This document shows positions 51,687 to 61,128 of a stretch of DNA of 64,000 bases, in pieces. The stretch is from CAVYOD01 sp963770045 (GTDB lineage: Bacteria; Acidobacteriota; Aminicenantia; Aminicenantales; CAVYOD01): assembly GCA_963770045.1 (NCBI GenBank), contig CAVYOD010000013.1:124001-188000 (forward strand). The letters are read 5' to 3'. The notes beneath the pieces are model-generated. The model saw only the letters and a list, made by a program, of their open reading frames with translations, made no database searches and had not been told where the DNA came from. Position 1 is the first letter of the stretch, and each line of letters opens with the position of its first letter. The position numbers were made by a program, and so were the translations under genes.

Positions 51687-54092
51687 TCACTTTTTTTCTT
51701 CGGTGGGCTTTTTTGTTGCCGCTTCCTCCTGGTCCTTTGCCCTCCGATCCATCCTTTTCTTGAAATCGTCTTCGATCTGCTTCATTTTCTTCCTGTAGGC
51801 GGGAACGCCTTCCCCGACTGTTTTTTGGGCATCAATCAGGCCGTACCCTATTTTGGAGTTGAAGCTCTTATAGCCGAGGATCTGAGGGTTGGCAGATTTC
51901 GCCAGAATTTCACGAATCCTCTCGACATACTGTCCGGGAAGCTCCCGGCCCGTTTTTGGAAGCGTCGAGGAGACAAGGGCCGCAAGGCCTGCCGTCATGG
52001 CCGCCGACAGAGCCTGGCTGGGGACGGCGTTTCTCTCAGCCGCCGCCGGGGCGGCCACGGACACATAATGAGATGAAGCTGCCGCATCCCAGGGGATGAG
52101 ATTATTCTGTTTGTCCCAGACGACTCCGGCCACGGCCAAGGCCGAACTGTAATGGGAGGGAAAAGCGGCGGGCTGTTCTGGATTCTCTGGAGCAAAGGGA
52201 TTCCCGGGAGCAATGATGATGATATTTTTTTCGTGGGCGGATTGGCAGACCCGCTTGAGAAAAGGAAAATCGGATGGAAATAATAGGGTTGTGAGGATGA
52301 TATCATTTTTTTCCTCAGCTGCCCTGGAGATGGCCCGGGCAAGCTGGTCCGCCGGCAAGTATTCGTGCAAAGCATTCGGGCCGGGGGAAATCGCGTAAAT
52401 GCGTATTTCAGCTTCAGGGGCACAGGCAGAAACGACAGAACTCAAGTCCGGGGCTTCTTTTTCAAAATTCCGGCCGGGGTCGATGACCGCGAGCTTCACC
52501 CCCTTGCCTCTCGTAATTCTGATCGCCTCAGGAAACTTGGCCACTCGAAAAGCAGCGCTTTTTTCAAAACCTCTTTTTTCATCCGCCCTTTTGGCCCGAG
52601 TCAGCCGTTCCCGCTGGAGCTCGGAGGCGGCCCTGACTGTCTTTTCCGCGTCGATCAGCCCGTAGCCGCACTCTGGAGAAAACCCCTCAAAACCCACGGC
52701 TTTGGGATTCGCATTCTCGGTGAGGAGTCTTTTGACCGTCTCGAAATATTCCCCGGGCTGCTCCGTCCCCAGACGCGGGTAAACCGACTCGACGAGGGCC
52801 AAGAGGGAGGCAACAATCGGCGTGGCGCAGGAAATCCCCGGCGCATAATCATCCTTTTCGTCGACATAAGTGGGGAAGGCGACAAAAGGGGCGTCGGGAG
52901 AGCCGACCGTCGTCGTAACTTCAGGAGCGGCCACATCCCAGGGTCCATATTTATTCTCGCCGCGCTTCTCAATTCCCGTGACCGATACTGTCGTTGTGTA
53001 CTGTCCGGGGTAATTCTCGTTCTCGCCCAGATACCTCCCTATATAATAGGGGCTGGCCGTGACAACCATAACGTTGTGATCATAAGCGTATTTGCAGGCT
53101 TCCCTGAGATAATCCGTGTCGAGGTCGCTTCCCGCGCTGATATTGATCACATCGTTGCCGTCATGGACGGCTCGATAAATGGCCGCTCCCATCAAGCTGG
53201 TCAAAATCAGAGGAAACGGAGAATCGTTCTGGGTGTCGGCGTCGATCTCTCTGTAGAGCGTGATCTGGGCCTCAGGCGCATACCTGGCGACGATGGAAGT
53301 CACAACCGTGCCGTGCCATCCCCAATCGACCATGGGAGGTCCTGCCGGACTCCAGGGAAGGCCGTCTCGACCGACAAAATTGAAGTGCGTCCCCCAACGG
53401 GTATTTTTAAAAACGGGGTGGCTGACATCGATCCCAGAATCTATTATCCCAATCCGCGCTCCCGCTCCCTTCGTGAGCTGGTGAGCGGCGCGGAACCTGG
53501 CGGCGTCAAGTCCCCATTGTCTTTCGAACTCGGGGCTGAGGGTTTTGGGAACGATTTTGGTGGGCAGATTGAGATTGGCCATGTTTCCAGTGGACAATGC
53601 CACGATATCGACGGTGTCCTTTCCTTTGAACCGCGGAATAAGGCCCCTAAAATACGCACCGTGGGAGCTGGGCTGGAACAGGCATTCCACAAACATGTGC
53701 GCCGAAAAACGGGACAGGTCCAGATACATCGTGCGGAATCGCGCTTTGGATTCATCGGTTCCTTCTTCGAGCAACGCCCTGAAGGTCGGTTCATCTTTTT
53801 GATAGTAATAGTTCACCAGGATCCCGTAGAGTCTGGGATAGACTTTTTGAAGGTTGGAGATTTTTTCGGCTTCCCGGGCGTTGAGTCGGGATCGCTCTGG
53901 GTGAAGGTTGACTTCATCAGCGACGGCTTTGTAAAAGAGGCGCATTCCCTCTTCAAAAAGAGCGTTCCCAATCGGATTCTCCTGAAGCCGGGAGGGACGG
54001 GATGAGCAACTTGACATGACCGCGGCCGATAAGAAAGTCACGATCAGAGCCACCGGCAGCCCAACACTTAACGATCTAGGTTGAATTTTCAT
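51687..54092 (-). CDS. Lipoprotein with tandem S8 subtilase domains, the second predicted inactive
   Basis: About 801 residues from the ATG at 54092 behind GGAGG. A lipoprotein signal (ALIVTFLSAAVMSSCSS) and a helical N-terminal part like that of the 41-kb subtilase come first. The first S8 domain (about 200-480) has GIIDSGIDVSHP, VDWGWHGTVVTS and APGISCATPIVAS, a complete triad. The second (about 520-760) keeps LAVIDPGRNF but has no His motif. Its serine position reads VPSQALSAAMTAG, with Ala where Ser is expected. A Lys/Glu-rich coiled tail ends the protein. The second domain may bind substrate or regulate the first. It is first in an operon with the S9 peptidase. Confidence 0.87.
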   Translation of the reverse strand: MKIQPRSLSVGLPVALIVTFLSAAVMSSCSSRPSRLQENPIGNALFEEGMRLFYKAVADEVNLHPERSRLNAREAEKISNLQKVYPRLYGILVNYYYQKDEPTFRALLEEGTDESKARFRTMYLDLSRFSAHMFVECLFQPSSHGAYFRGLIPRFKGKDTVDIVALSTGNMANLNLPTKIVPKTLSPEFERQWGLDAARFRAAHQLTKGAGARIGIIDSGIDVSHPVFKNTRWGTHFNFVGRDGLPWSPAGPPMVDWGWHGTVVTSIVARYAPEAQITLYREIDADTQNDSPFPLILTSLMGAAIYRAVHDGNDVINISAGSDLDTDYLREACKYAYDHNVMVVTASPYYIGRYLGENENYPGQYTTTVSVTGIEKRGENKYGPWDVAAPEVTTTVGSPDAPFVAFPTYVDEKDDYAPGISCATPIVASLLALVESVYPRLGTEQPGEYFETVKRLLTENANPKAVGFEGFSPECGYGLIDAEKTVRAASELQRERLTRAKRADEKRGFEKSAAFRVAKFPEAIRITRGKGVKLAVIDPGRNFEKEAPDLSSVVSACAPEAEIRIYAISPGPNALHEYLPADQLARAISRAAEEKNDIILTTLLFPSDFPFLKRVCQSAHEKNIIIIAPGNPFAPENPEQPAAFPSHYSSALAVAGVVWDKQNNLIPWDAAASSHYVSVAAPAAAERNAVPSQALSAAMTAGLAALVSSTLPKTGRELPGQYVERIREILAKSANPQILGYKSFNSKIGYGLIDAQKTVGEGVPAYRKKMKQIEDDFKKRMDRRAKDQEEAATKKPTEEKK

Positions 54093-54277
54093 CGATCCTC
54101 CATTGACCAAGATAACGACGTCCGAGAGAACAAATATGTACCAGACTTTATGCCAACAGTCCGAGAGAATGCAAGAGCTTAGAAAGCAAAAGCATTCCCT
54201 GGGATGGTGGCATTTTAGGGGATGACATTTTTCTTCTGCTGGGGTATATTCCTTCTAATGCAGAAAGCGTGGCTGGT

Positions 54278-54315
54278 CTCCCGCTTTCAAGAGCTCCTAG
54301 GAGAGCGGGATTTTT
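54278..54315 (+). terminator. Hairpin with T-run in a divergent gap (possible leader attenuator)
   Basis: TCCCGCT (54279-54285) pairs with AGCGGGA (54304-54310) and is followed by TTTTT. No plus-strand gene ends here, so it would act within the leader of the outer-membrane protein gene at 54360, or be fortuitous. Confidence 0.35.
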
Positions 54316-54359
54316 GGCCCGGAAGTTGCTGCTCTGATTCATGAGAAGAAGGCTGAACC

Positions 54360-55511
54360 ATGAAGTCCTTGCACGGCAGAATCCTCCTGAGCGGAGCGAT
54401 CCTTTGGCTCATGGCCCCAGGGGCAATTTCACAAGAATTTGACCTCCAGGGTCAATTCTCTTCGTGGGTCGCCGCGAGCAAGGCTCATTCTTTTACGGCC
54501 CAACTCGGCCTCCGTTACATTCCGACCTTTTCCCTGAAGAAGCCCTTTCCCGGAAACAGGATGCTTGACCTCGAGGTGTCAATCAACTCCTACGGTTCGG
54601 TCCTGGGAACCTCCCTCGACAAGGTCTCGACCAACGGAAAGGTCAAGCCCTACCGAATCTGGCTGCGCTGGTCAACCTCGCAATTCGAAGCCAGGGTGGG
54701 GCTCCAGAAATTGAACTTCGGGTCCGCCCTTTTGCTCAGGCCGTTGATGTGGTTTGATCGCATCGACCCCAACGATCCGCTGCAGCTCACCGATGGCGTT
54801 TATGGCCTGTTGCTTCGTTATACATTTCTCGGCAATTCAAACATCTGGCTCTGGGGACTTTACGGCAACACTGACCCCAAAGGCTGGGAGACCATCCCGA
54901 CGCAAAAGAAGACTCCTGAATATGGCGGAAGATACCAATTCCCTCTCCTCCGGGGTGAACTGGCGTTTTCCTATCATCACCGCCGGATGGATCCCGGCCG
55001 CAGTCTTCTGCCTTTACCTTCGCCCGAAAGTCATCCCGTCCCGGAAAATCGATTCGGCCTGGACGGGAAATGGGACCTCGGCGTCGGCGTCTGGTTCGAA
55101 GGGGTCCTCAGCCGCCAGGATTTTGAAACGTTTCCGCTCCGGTATCAGAAGAACATCAATTTGGGCCTCGACTATACTTTTTGGTCGGGAGGGGCCTCCA
55201 CGTCCTGGGGGAACACCTGGTCATGCAGGCCTCAACCAAAGCTTTTGTCCACGGAGAGACAAATGACTTTTCGGCTCTCGCCCTGGACTATCCTTTCGGG
55301 TTGACCGACCAGATCAAAGGGATGCTTTTTTACAACTGGAAGACCGCAGATTGGTACAGGTTCATCTCCTGGCAGCGGATGTCTGACCGCTGGAGTTTTT
55401 ATGTCATCGGCTTCTGGAATCCATCGAGCTACCGGATCTATCGCCAGCCAGCAGGGAAAGAGCCTTTTCGCCGGAAAAGGATTTGAGGTCATGATCGTTT
55501 TTAACCATTGA
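54360..55511 (+). CDS. Outer-membrane beta-barrel-like protein at the head of the MacB-type operon (frameshifted)
   Basis: A signal peptide (RILLSGAILWLMAPGAISQ) is followed by beta-rich sequence with LQGQFSSWVAASKAHSFTAQ, YRIWLRWSTSQFEARVGLQK, YGGRYQFPLLRGELAFSYHH and INLGLDYTFWSGG. Frames change near 55195 and 55448; the restored end is QGKSLFAGKGFEVMIVFNH at 55511. It looks like a porin-type barrel of about 380 residues. I recall no firm family name. It begins the plus-strand cluster with the ABC exporter genes 25 bases downstream, so it may be the outer-membrane part of that system or the client it serves. Confidence 0.68.
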
Positions 55512-55535
55512 GCTTATAATCAAAAAGAGGTCATC

Positions 55536-56260
55536 ATGCAGAACTCGGTGTTAATCAAGACGGAGGATCTGGTCAAAATCTACCCGATGGGAGAGCAGTC
55601 GATCGTCGCTCTGAACAAGGTCAGCCTGACCCTCAGGCGAGGAGAATTCGCGGGCCTCGTCGGACCAAGCGGCTCGGGCAAGACAACTCTTCTCAACATC
55701 GTCGGCTCTCTCGATGCTCCCAACCCAGGGCCACGTCGAGGTTCTGGGAGAATCCATCGAGACTCTGTCCCACAAGAAAGCCGCCGAGCTCCGCAACAGA
55801 CACATCGGGTTCATCTTCCAGACCTTTAACCTCCTCCCCGTCTACACGGTCTACGAAAACGTCGAATTTCCTCTTCTTCTGCTCGGTCTCCCGCCGGCCG
55901 AAAGGAAAAAAGCGGTCATGGACGCCCTGGAATGGGTCGGTCTGGCTGACAGGGTCAAGATCCAAACCCAACCAACTCTCGGGTGGACAAAGCCAACGAG
56001 TGGCCGTCGCCCGGGCGGTCGTTAAAAGGCCGGAGATCATCCTGGCCGATGAGCCAACGGCCAACCTGGATGCGGATAATTCTCATCATATCCTTAACAC
56101 CATGGAGGATTTGAACCGGGACTTGGGGACGACATTCCTCTTCTCGACCCACGACCAGAAGGTCATCGGGCATCTGCGCCGCAAAATTTCTCTCGTCGAT
56201 GGAAGGATCGCCCAAGACGAAATCCTGGTCAAAAATACACCCGGGGAGGTGGCGAGATGA
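55536..56260 (+). CDS. ABC exporter ATPase, MacB/LolD type (frameshifted)
   Basis: Three frames together encode one ATPase of about 240 residues. Walker A is GPSGSGKTTLLNIVGSLDAP and the Q-loop region is IGFIFQTFNLLPVYTVYENV. The signature LSGGQSQRVAVARAVVKRP is intact once the frame is corrected, Walker B is IILADEPTANLD and the switch is FSTHD. Frames change near 55723 and 55973. The sequence is typical of LolD/MacB ATPases that drive FtsX-like permeases for lipoprotein or envelope-molecule extraction. Its end overlaps the first permease gene by 4 bases. Confidence 0.87.
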
Positions 56261-57434
56261 CCATCTTCAAGCTGGCCGTGCGAAATCTCCTAGGAGCGGG
56301 GATGAAGACCTGGCTCAATGCCGTCGTCTTGTCCCTCGCCTTCGTGACCATTATCTGGGCCCAGGGACTGTATAAAGGCATGGATAATCAAGCGTCCAGG
56401 GCCATGATCGGGGCCGAATATGGGGGCGGTCAATATTGGGTGGAGTCCTATGATCCCTACGATCCTTTGAGCCTGCAGGAAGCCCATCGCAAGCTCACGG
56501 GGACGCTGGAAGATTTGGTCGAGAGCAAGCAGGGCAACGCCGATTCTGATCATCCAGGGCACGATCTATCCGGAGGGCCGGATCATGCCCATCGTCCTTA
56601 AGGGAATTGATCCCGAACAGAAGCTTCTCTCTCTCCCATCATATTTTTTGAAGGGCACTGGTCCAGAAATTCCCGCCTTCATCGGAACCCGGATGGCTCA
56701 GGCCTCGGGACTCAAACTCGGGGACACCGTGACCGTCCGCTGGCGCGATATCCACGGGACTTTCGATGCCAAAGACCTTCGCATCGCCCAGATCATAAAG
56801 ACATCCGTTCAATCGATCGACAGCGGCCAGGTCTGGGTGCCGCTGGCAACACTCCAAGCGATGGCCGGCCTGGACAACGAAGCGACGATCGTCGTCACCG
56901 AGAAGAATTTCCGGCCGACGGCAGGAATTTCCGGTTGGACCTTCAAGGACCTGAATTTTCTTCTCCAGGATATTAAGGAACTGGTCAGGTCCAAGACGAT
57001 CGGGGCTTCGATCCTCTACAGCCTCCTCCTCTTCTTAGCGATGCTGGCGATTTTCAATACCCAGGTGTTATCCATCTTCCGCCGTCGCAAAGAAATTGGC
57101 ACCCTGATGGCCTTGGGCATGACCAGGGGACGAGTCATCGAGCTCTTCACGGTCGAGGGCGCGCTTCATGCGATCCTGGCGGCTCTCGTCGGGAGCCATC
57201 TACGGCATCCCGTTTCTGGCCTATTTTGTCGTCAAGGGATGGGCGCTTCCCGAAGGGATGGCGGACAGCTTCGGTTTTGCCTTGAGTGAGAAGCTTTTTC
57301 CCACCTACAGTGCGGGACTGATAACCGGGACGACACTCCTCGTCCTCGTCATCACGACCATCGTCAGCTTTCTGCCCACCCGAAGGATTGCCAAACTGAG
57401 GCCGACCGACGCTTTGAAAGGAAAACTCTCATGA
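56257..57434 (+). CDS. FtsX-like permease 1 of the MacB/Lol-type exporter (frameshifted)
   Basis: The ATG overlaps the ATPase stop (ATGA). An N-terminal helix (WLNAVVLSLAFVTIIWAQGL) is followed by a large periplasmic domain (PILIIQGTIYPEGRIMPIVL; GTRMAQASGLKLGDTVTVRW). The C-terminal FtsX core comes last (FRRRKEIGTLMALGMTRGRV; GLITGTTLLVLVITTIVSFL; RRIAKLRPTDALKGKLS). Frames change near 56533 and 57192. The restored length of about 390 residues fits LolC/E-like permeases with four membrane helices. It is coupled to the next permease gene by a 4-base overlap. Confidence 0.85.
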
Positions 57435-58705
57435 TCGGCTTCCTGCTCAAGGGAATTATCCGCGACCGCTCCCGGAGCCTTTTCCCTTTCCTTGTCGTGG
57501 CGGCGGGGGTCTTTCTGACCGTGGCTCTTTATGGCTATGTCATAGGGGAAGAGACGATTATTATCCTGGCCAACGCTAATTTTCAGTCTGGGTTCGTTAA
57601 AGTCACGACCCGCGCTTATGCCAAGGAAGCTGACCAACTCCCCAATGATCTCGCCCTCACGGGAGTCCAATCTCTTGTTGCCGAGCTGGAATCGGAGTTC
57701 CCTAAATTCATCTGGCTGCCGAGGATCAGGTTTGGGGGCCTGCTCGATATCCCGGATGAAAAAGGAGAAACTCGCTCGCAGGGACCGGTGTCCGGGATAG
57801 CCGCTCAGCTCCTGTCCAGTTCAGGCCGCGAATTGAAGCTCCTTGATCTCAAGAAAGCCCTGGTCAGAGGCCGGCTGCCGGAACGGCCGAAGGAGATCCT
57901 GATCAGTGACGACTTCGCCCGAAAGCTCGGCGTTGAGCCGGGGGAGCGCGCGACCTTGATCAGCTCCACGATGTTCGGAAGTATGAGCATGACCAATTTC
58001 ATCGTCTCAGGGACGGTCCGGTTCGGCATCAGTGCCATGGACAAAACGGCCATGATCGCCGACCTGTCCGACATTCAAAATGCCCTGGACATGAAGGACG
58101 CGGCGGGCGAAATCCTGGGGTTGTCGAGCGATTCCATCTACAGGCAGAAAGACGCCGACGCCATGGTCTCCGCGTTTAGCGCGCGTCACCGGGAAGAAAG
58201 CGGCGATTTCTCTCCGGTCATGGTCACCCTGAGAAACCAACCCGGGATGGCGACCATTCTGGACCTCATTTCCTATGCTATGGGCTTGGTTATCGGGCTT
58301 TTCCTTTTCGCCATGTCGCTTGTCTTGTGGAACGCAGGTCTTATGGGAAGCTTGAGAAGGTATGGCGAAATCGGGGTTCGTCTGGCTATCGGCGAGGACA
58401 AGGGGCGTCTCTACCGCTCGCTCATTTATGAGTCCCTAATCGTCGGCTTTCTGGGGACGCTGGCCGGGACCGCCCTCGGACTCGCCCTCTCCTATTACCT
58501 CCAGGAGAAAGGCATCAACATTGCTTCACTCGTCAAAAACGCCGGCCTGATGGTTCCGACGGTTCTGCATTCCCAGATCACGCCCTTCAGTTATTTTATC
58601 GGGTTCATCCCCGGACTCCTGGCGATCCTGCTCGGGACGGCGATCTCCGGGCTGGGGATCTACAAAAGGCAGACCGCCCAGTTGTTCAAGGAGCTCGAGA
58701 CGTGA
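57431..58705 (+). CDS. FtsX-like permease 2 of the MacB/Lol-type exporter
   Basis: 424 residues, undisrupted, with an ATG overlapping the preceding stop. An N-terminal helix (LFPFLVVAAGVFLTVALYGY) is followed by a periplasmic domain of about 220 residues (LSSSGRELKLLDLKKALVRG; LISDDFARKLGVEPGERATL). The C-terminal half has three helices with LMGSLRRYGEIGVRLAIGED, the FtsX signature. The paired permeases with one ATPase resemble LolCDE more than MacB, because two different permeases are encoded. It is coupled by a 4-base overlap to the LolA-like gene. It likely moves a hydrophobic cargo from the inner membrane. Confidence 0.88.
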   Translation: MIGFLLKGIIRDRSRSLFPFLVVAAGVFLTVALYGYVIGEETIIILANANFQSGFVKVTTRAYAKEADQLPNDLALTGVQSLVAELESEFPKFIWLPRIRFGGLLDIPDEKGETRSQGPVSGIAAQLLSSSGRELKLLDLKKALVRGRLPERPKEILISDDFARKLGVEPGERATLISSTMFGSMSMTNFIVSGTVRFGISAMDKTAMIADLSDIQNALDMKDAAGEILGLSSDSIYRQKDADAMVSAFSARHREESGDFSPVMVTLRNQPGMATILDLISYAMGLVIGLFLFAMSLVLWNAGLMGSLRRYGEIGVRLAIGEDKGRLYRSLIYESLIVGFLGTLAGTALGLALSYYLQEKGINIASLVKNAGLMVPTVLHSQITPFSYFIGFIPGLLAILLGTAISGLGIYKRQTAQLFKELET

Positions 58706-59445
58706 AAAAAATTCTAGTATTCCTATGCATTCTGTATTCTTTCGGGGGACCGGCCGCGGCCCAGGCCCCTTCGGCCGATGCGATCCTCGATAAAATCGAC
58801 CAGAACGCGGTGGCCGGCGACAGAATCGCGGTGACCGAAATGATCATCCATAGCCGCAGGGCCAGCCGCACCCTGAAATCAAAATCGTGGATCGAGGGCG
58901 AGGAAAAGGCCTTCACCGAATTCCTCGAGCCGGCCCGGGAGAGAGGGACCAAGATGCTCAAGCTCGGGGACCTGCTCTGGACTTACTCGCCGGATGCGGA
59001 CAGGATCATCAGCATCTCCGGTCACCTGCTGCGGCAGTCGGTCATGGGCTCGGACCTTTCGTACGAGGACATGATGGAGGACCGCAGGCTCCGCAAAGCG
59101 TACGAGGCCAAAATCACGGGGGAAGAAAAGATTCTCGACCGGCCGTGCTGGATCCTTGACTTGACCGCGAAGGTGGAGGACGTCGCCTATTTTTCGAGGC
59201 GAGTCTGGGTGGACAAAGAGCGCTACGTCCTTCTCAAGGAAAGCCGCTTTGCCAAAAGCGGGAAGCTTCTCAAGACGCTCGAAGTGAAGAGCATCATCAG
59301 AGTCCAGAACCGTTGGGTGCAGAATGATGTCATTTTCAAAGACGAGCTTAAGACGGGAGACGGCACGGAGATCATCATCCAGTCGATCGAATTTGACGCC
59401 GCGATCCCGGAGTATATCTTCTCGAAGGCATCGCTGAGGAAATAA
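58702..59445 (+). CDS. Outer-membrane lipoprotein-sorting (LolA-like) protein
   Basis: 247 residues; the GTG/ATG region overlaps the permease stop. A signal peptide (ILVFLCILYSFGGPAAAQ) is followed by the LolA-like half-barrel of the PF17131 type: AVTEMIIHSRRASRTLKSKS, EFLEPARERGTKMLKLGDLL, WTYSPDADRIISISGHLLRQ, GSDLSYEDMMEDRR and YFSRRVWVDKERYVLLKESR. Such proteins carry lipids or lipoproteins through the periplasm. As the last gene after an ATPase and two FtsX-type permeases, it probably accepts the cargo they release. Confidence 0.88.
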   Translation: MKKILVFLCILYSFGGPAAAQAPSADAILDKIDQNAVAGDRIAVTEMIIHSRRASRTLKSKSWIEGEEKAFTEFLEPARERGTKMLKLGDLLWTYSPDADRIISISGHLLRQSVMGSDLSYEDMMEDRRLRKAYEAKITGEEKILDRPCWILDLTAKVEDVAYFSRRVWVDKERYVLLKESRFAKSGKLLKTLEVKSIIRVQNRWVQNDVIFKDELKTGDGTEIIIQSIEFDAAIPEYIFSKASLRK

Positions 59446-59473
59446 TCCCGTCAATTAAATCGGGTGATAAATC

Positions 59474-59690
59474 GGGGTCGGACCGGACTATCTGATTTAT
59501 TATCTGCTAGACTAGACCCAGTTTTAAGCCTTTTTAGGTGCTTAAAACGCGCTTTTTGCCCCAAAAAATGCGCTTGCAATGAGAGATAGCCACTTTGCCT
59601 CGAGTCAACAAAAATGGTCTATTAAACACAATTAGGCACAGCGCTCCTGCCGGCACAATCGCCAATTTCGTTAGAGCACTTATTTAGCCG
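59474..59690. repeat. Dispersed composite repeat, longest copy
   Basis: It begins GGGGTCGGACCGGACTATCT and contains the hairpin TTTTAAGC/GCTTAAAA and a second hairpin GCGCTTTTTG/CAAAAA-GCGC. Its first half recurs at 61010-61050 and 62201-62300, and its second half (from about 59562) at 63849-63962. The rest of the gap 59446-59790 holds no gene. The structure recalls ends of IS200/REP-type elements, but no transposase gene is present. Confidence 0.6.
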
Positions 59691-59790
59691 AAAAAAGTGG
59701 GTTTCTGGCCGCAATAGGCAGGATCTTCAGCTAGCGTTGCACCGTTTATGGGGAATTGCAGTGTGCCAAAGAGCGTTTCTCCCGGTCGCT

Positions 59791-60618
59791 TTAATAGAGG
59801 ACCCTTCCCTCTCCCAGTTCTCTGATCCGTTTGTCGAGCCATTGGAGAATCAAGTCTCTGCGGATGAGAACACACTTGATTTCTTTATCCGTCAGATATT
59901 CTCCGACAATCTCCTGCACCACTGGAGGACTGAGGGTTTTGAGTTTTTCGACAAAAGCCCTGGGAAGCTCTTTCATCAGCATGGGCCCGTCCGTGCAGTT
60001 TTCGTCATAGAGCAATTTTTCGGTAAAATCCTTAGAAGTCCTGAATGTCCGGGAATGGTCGATAAGGATCATTTTCCAATCTTCGGTGATAAGGAAATTT
60101 CTTTGGTTCCGGTCTTCGTTGGCGATCAGGTTGTCGAAGGCTCGTTCCAGGTACAGCGCCCTAAAAAAGCTGTTTTCTTTTAATGATGGCGGCCAAACCT
60201 TCCGCTCAGTGACCGGAACAAGAGTCATCCAGGCATCGACCCACAACTGGCAGGAACCGCGGTCTTTCTTGAACGTCCTTTCCACGGTCGGCGGGACCAT
60301 ATTCAGGCCCAGATACTTATCAAGCCGGTAGGCCGCGATCTCCCATTTCCAATTTTCCGGTTGGCTTTGCATTCTCGTTTTTGGATTTTTCCAGAGGGCT
60401 CTTTTTGTAATCCCATCTTTTTCCAAGGTCAGCTCCCAGGGTTCGGTGACCGATTCTGGACCTTTGAGTTGCTTTTGATCGACAATTCTGGCCGTTTTAA
60501 GAAATTGCTCCCATTTGGCCCTCTCGGCCAGTTCGTCCTGAGTGAATTGGGCAAGTGATCGAAGGTGAAATCCCAGGAAAACAAAGACCAAAGAAAAAAT
60601 AACATTCCTTTTTATCAT
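59791..60618 (-). CDS. Exported protein-kinase-like (PI3K/HipA/Fam20-like fold) protein
   Basis: 275 residues with a signal peptide (VIFSLVFVFLGFHLRSLAQ). The segment KWEIAAYRLDKYLGLNMVPP (Glu93) resembles the helix-C region. FDNLIANEDRNQRNFLITED holds a catalytic-loop-like D169-R-N-x-x-N174. MILIDHSRTF (Asp187) is placed like the metal-binding DFG/IDH. This combination is typical of the atypical kinases of the HipA/PI4K/Fam20 group. The export signal would place the enzyme outside the cytoplasm, as with Fam20 or CotH-like kinases. The phosphate acceptor and ATP source are unknown. It lies between copies of a dispersed repeat in the accessory tail. Confidence 0.65.
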   Translation of the reverse strand: MIKRNVIFSLVFVFLGFHLRSLAQFTQDELAERAKWEQFLKTARIVDQKQLKGPESVTEPWELTLEKDGITKRALWKNPKTRMQSQPENWKWEIAAYRLDKYLGLNMVPPTVERTFKKDRGSCQLWVDAWMTLVPVTERKVWPPSLKENSFFRALYLERAFDNLIANEDRNQRNFLITEDWKMILIDHSRTFRTSKDFTEKLLYDENCTDGPMLMKELPRAFVEKLKTLSPPVVQEIVGEYLTDKEIKCVLIRRDLILQWLDKRIRELGEGRVLY

Positions 60619-61128
60619 TTATTCCCCCCGGGACAGAGAAAAGTTCCCCCTAGCATGGCTTCCTTCTTGTCCCCTGATAAATATATATCAGTGCAAGTTC
60701 AGTCAGTAATTTTCAAGGTTATCCCAGGAAGGCACCAGTCCGCCAGCGGGCATCCTCTCACTTCGAAAGGGCCGAAGTCGTCGTTTTCCAGAGGAGGGAT
60801 AAGGAATTCGTTTTCCGCTTCGCCGGCTGGATGAGCATCCATGCCCCCGTTTTGCCCCATGCTATCCTCATGGATGATAAATCATGACCTGAGGAAATGT
60901 CAACTCGAGCTGAGAAAGACGTGAAGCTGACCAAGAAATCGCAGGGAAGCTCAAGAGCGCTGGAAACCGCACAGGAGTCTTCCTCCAGAAGAGAGCACAA
61001 TATATAAATAGGGATCGGACCGGACTATCTGATTTATTATCTGCTAACCAGACTCAGATGATATGCCCATAGCTGACGTTCTTTTTTTAAGATCGGGTTG
61101 CCCATTCTAGGTTATGCAGCTCCAAATA
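60619..61128. other. Intergenic gap with a short copy of the dispersed repeat
   Basis: GGATCGGACCGGACTATCTG and the following 25 bases (61010-61050) match the start of the 59474 repeat. No frame here looks coding; the longest minus-strand frame (60758-61000) has no protein-like features. Promoter elements for the kinase-like gene would fall at 60620-60700 but are not evident. Confidence 0.5.

Noticed and set aside
52365..54005. 546-codon plus-strand open frame
   Set aside because: It is antisense to the tandem subtilase, whose catalytic motifs are clear. Long antisense frames are expected in GC-rich DNA.
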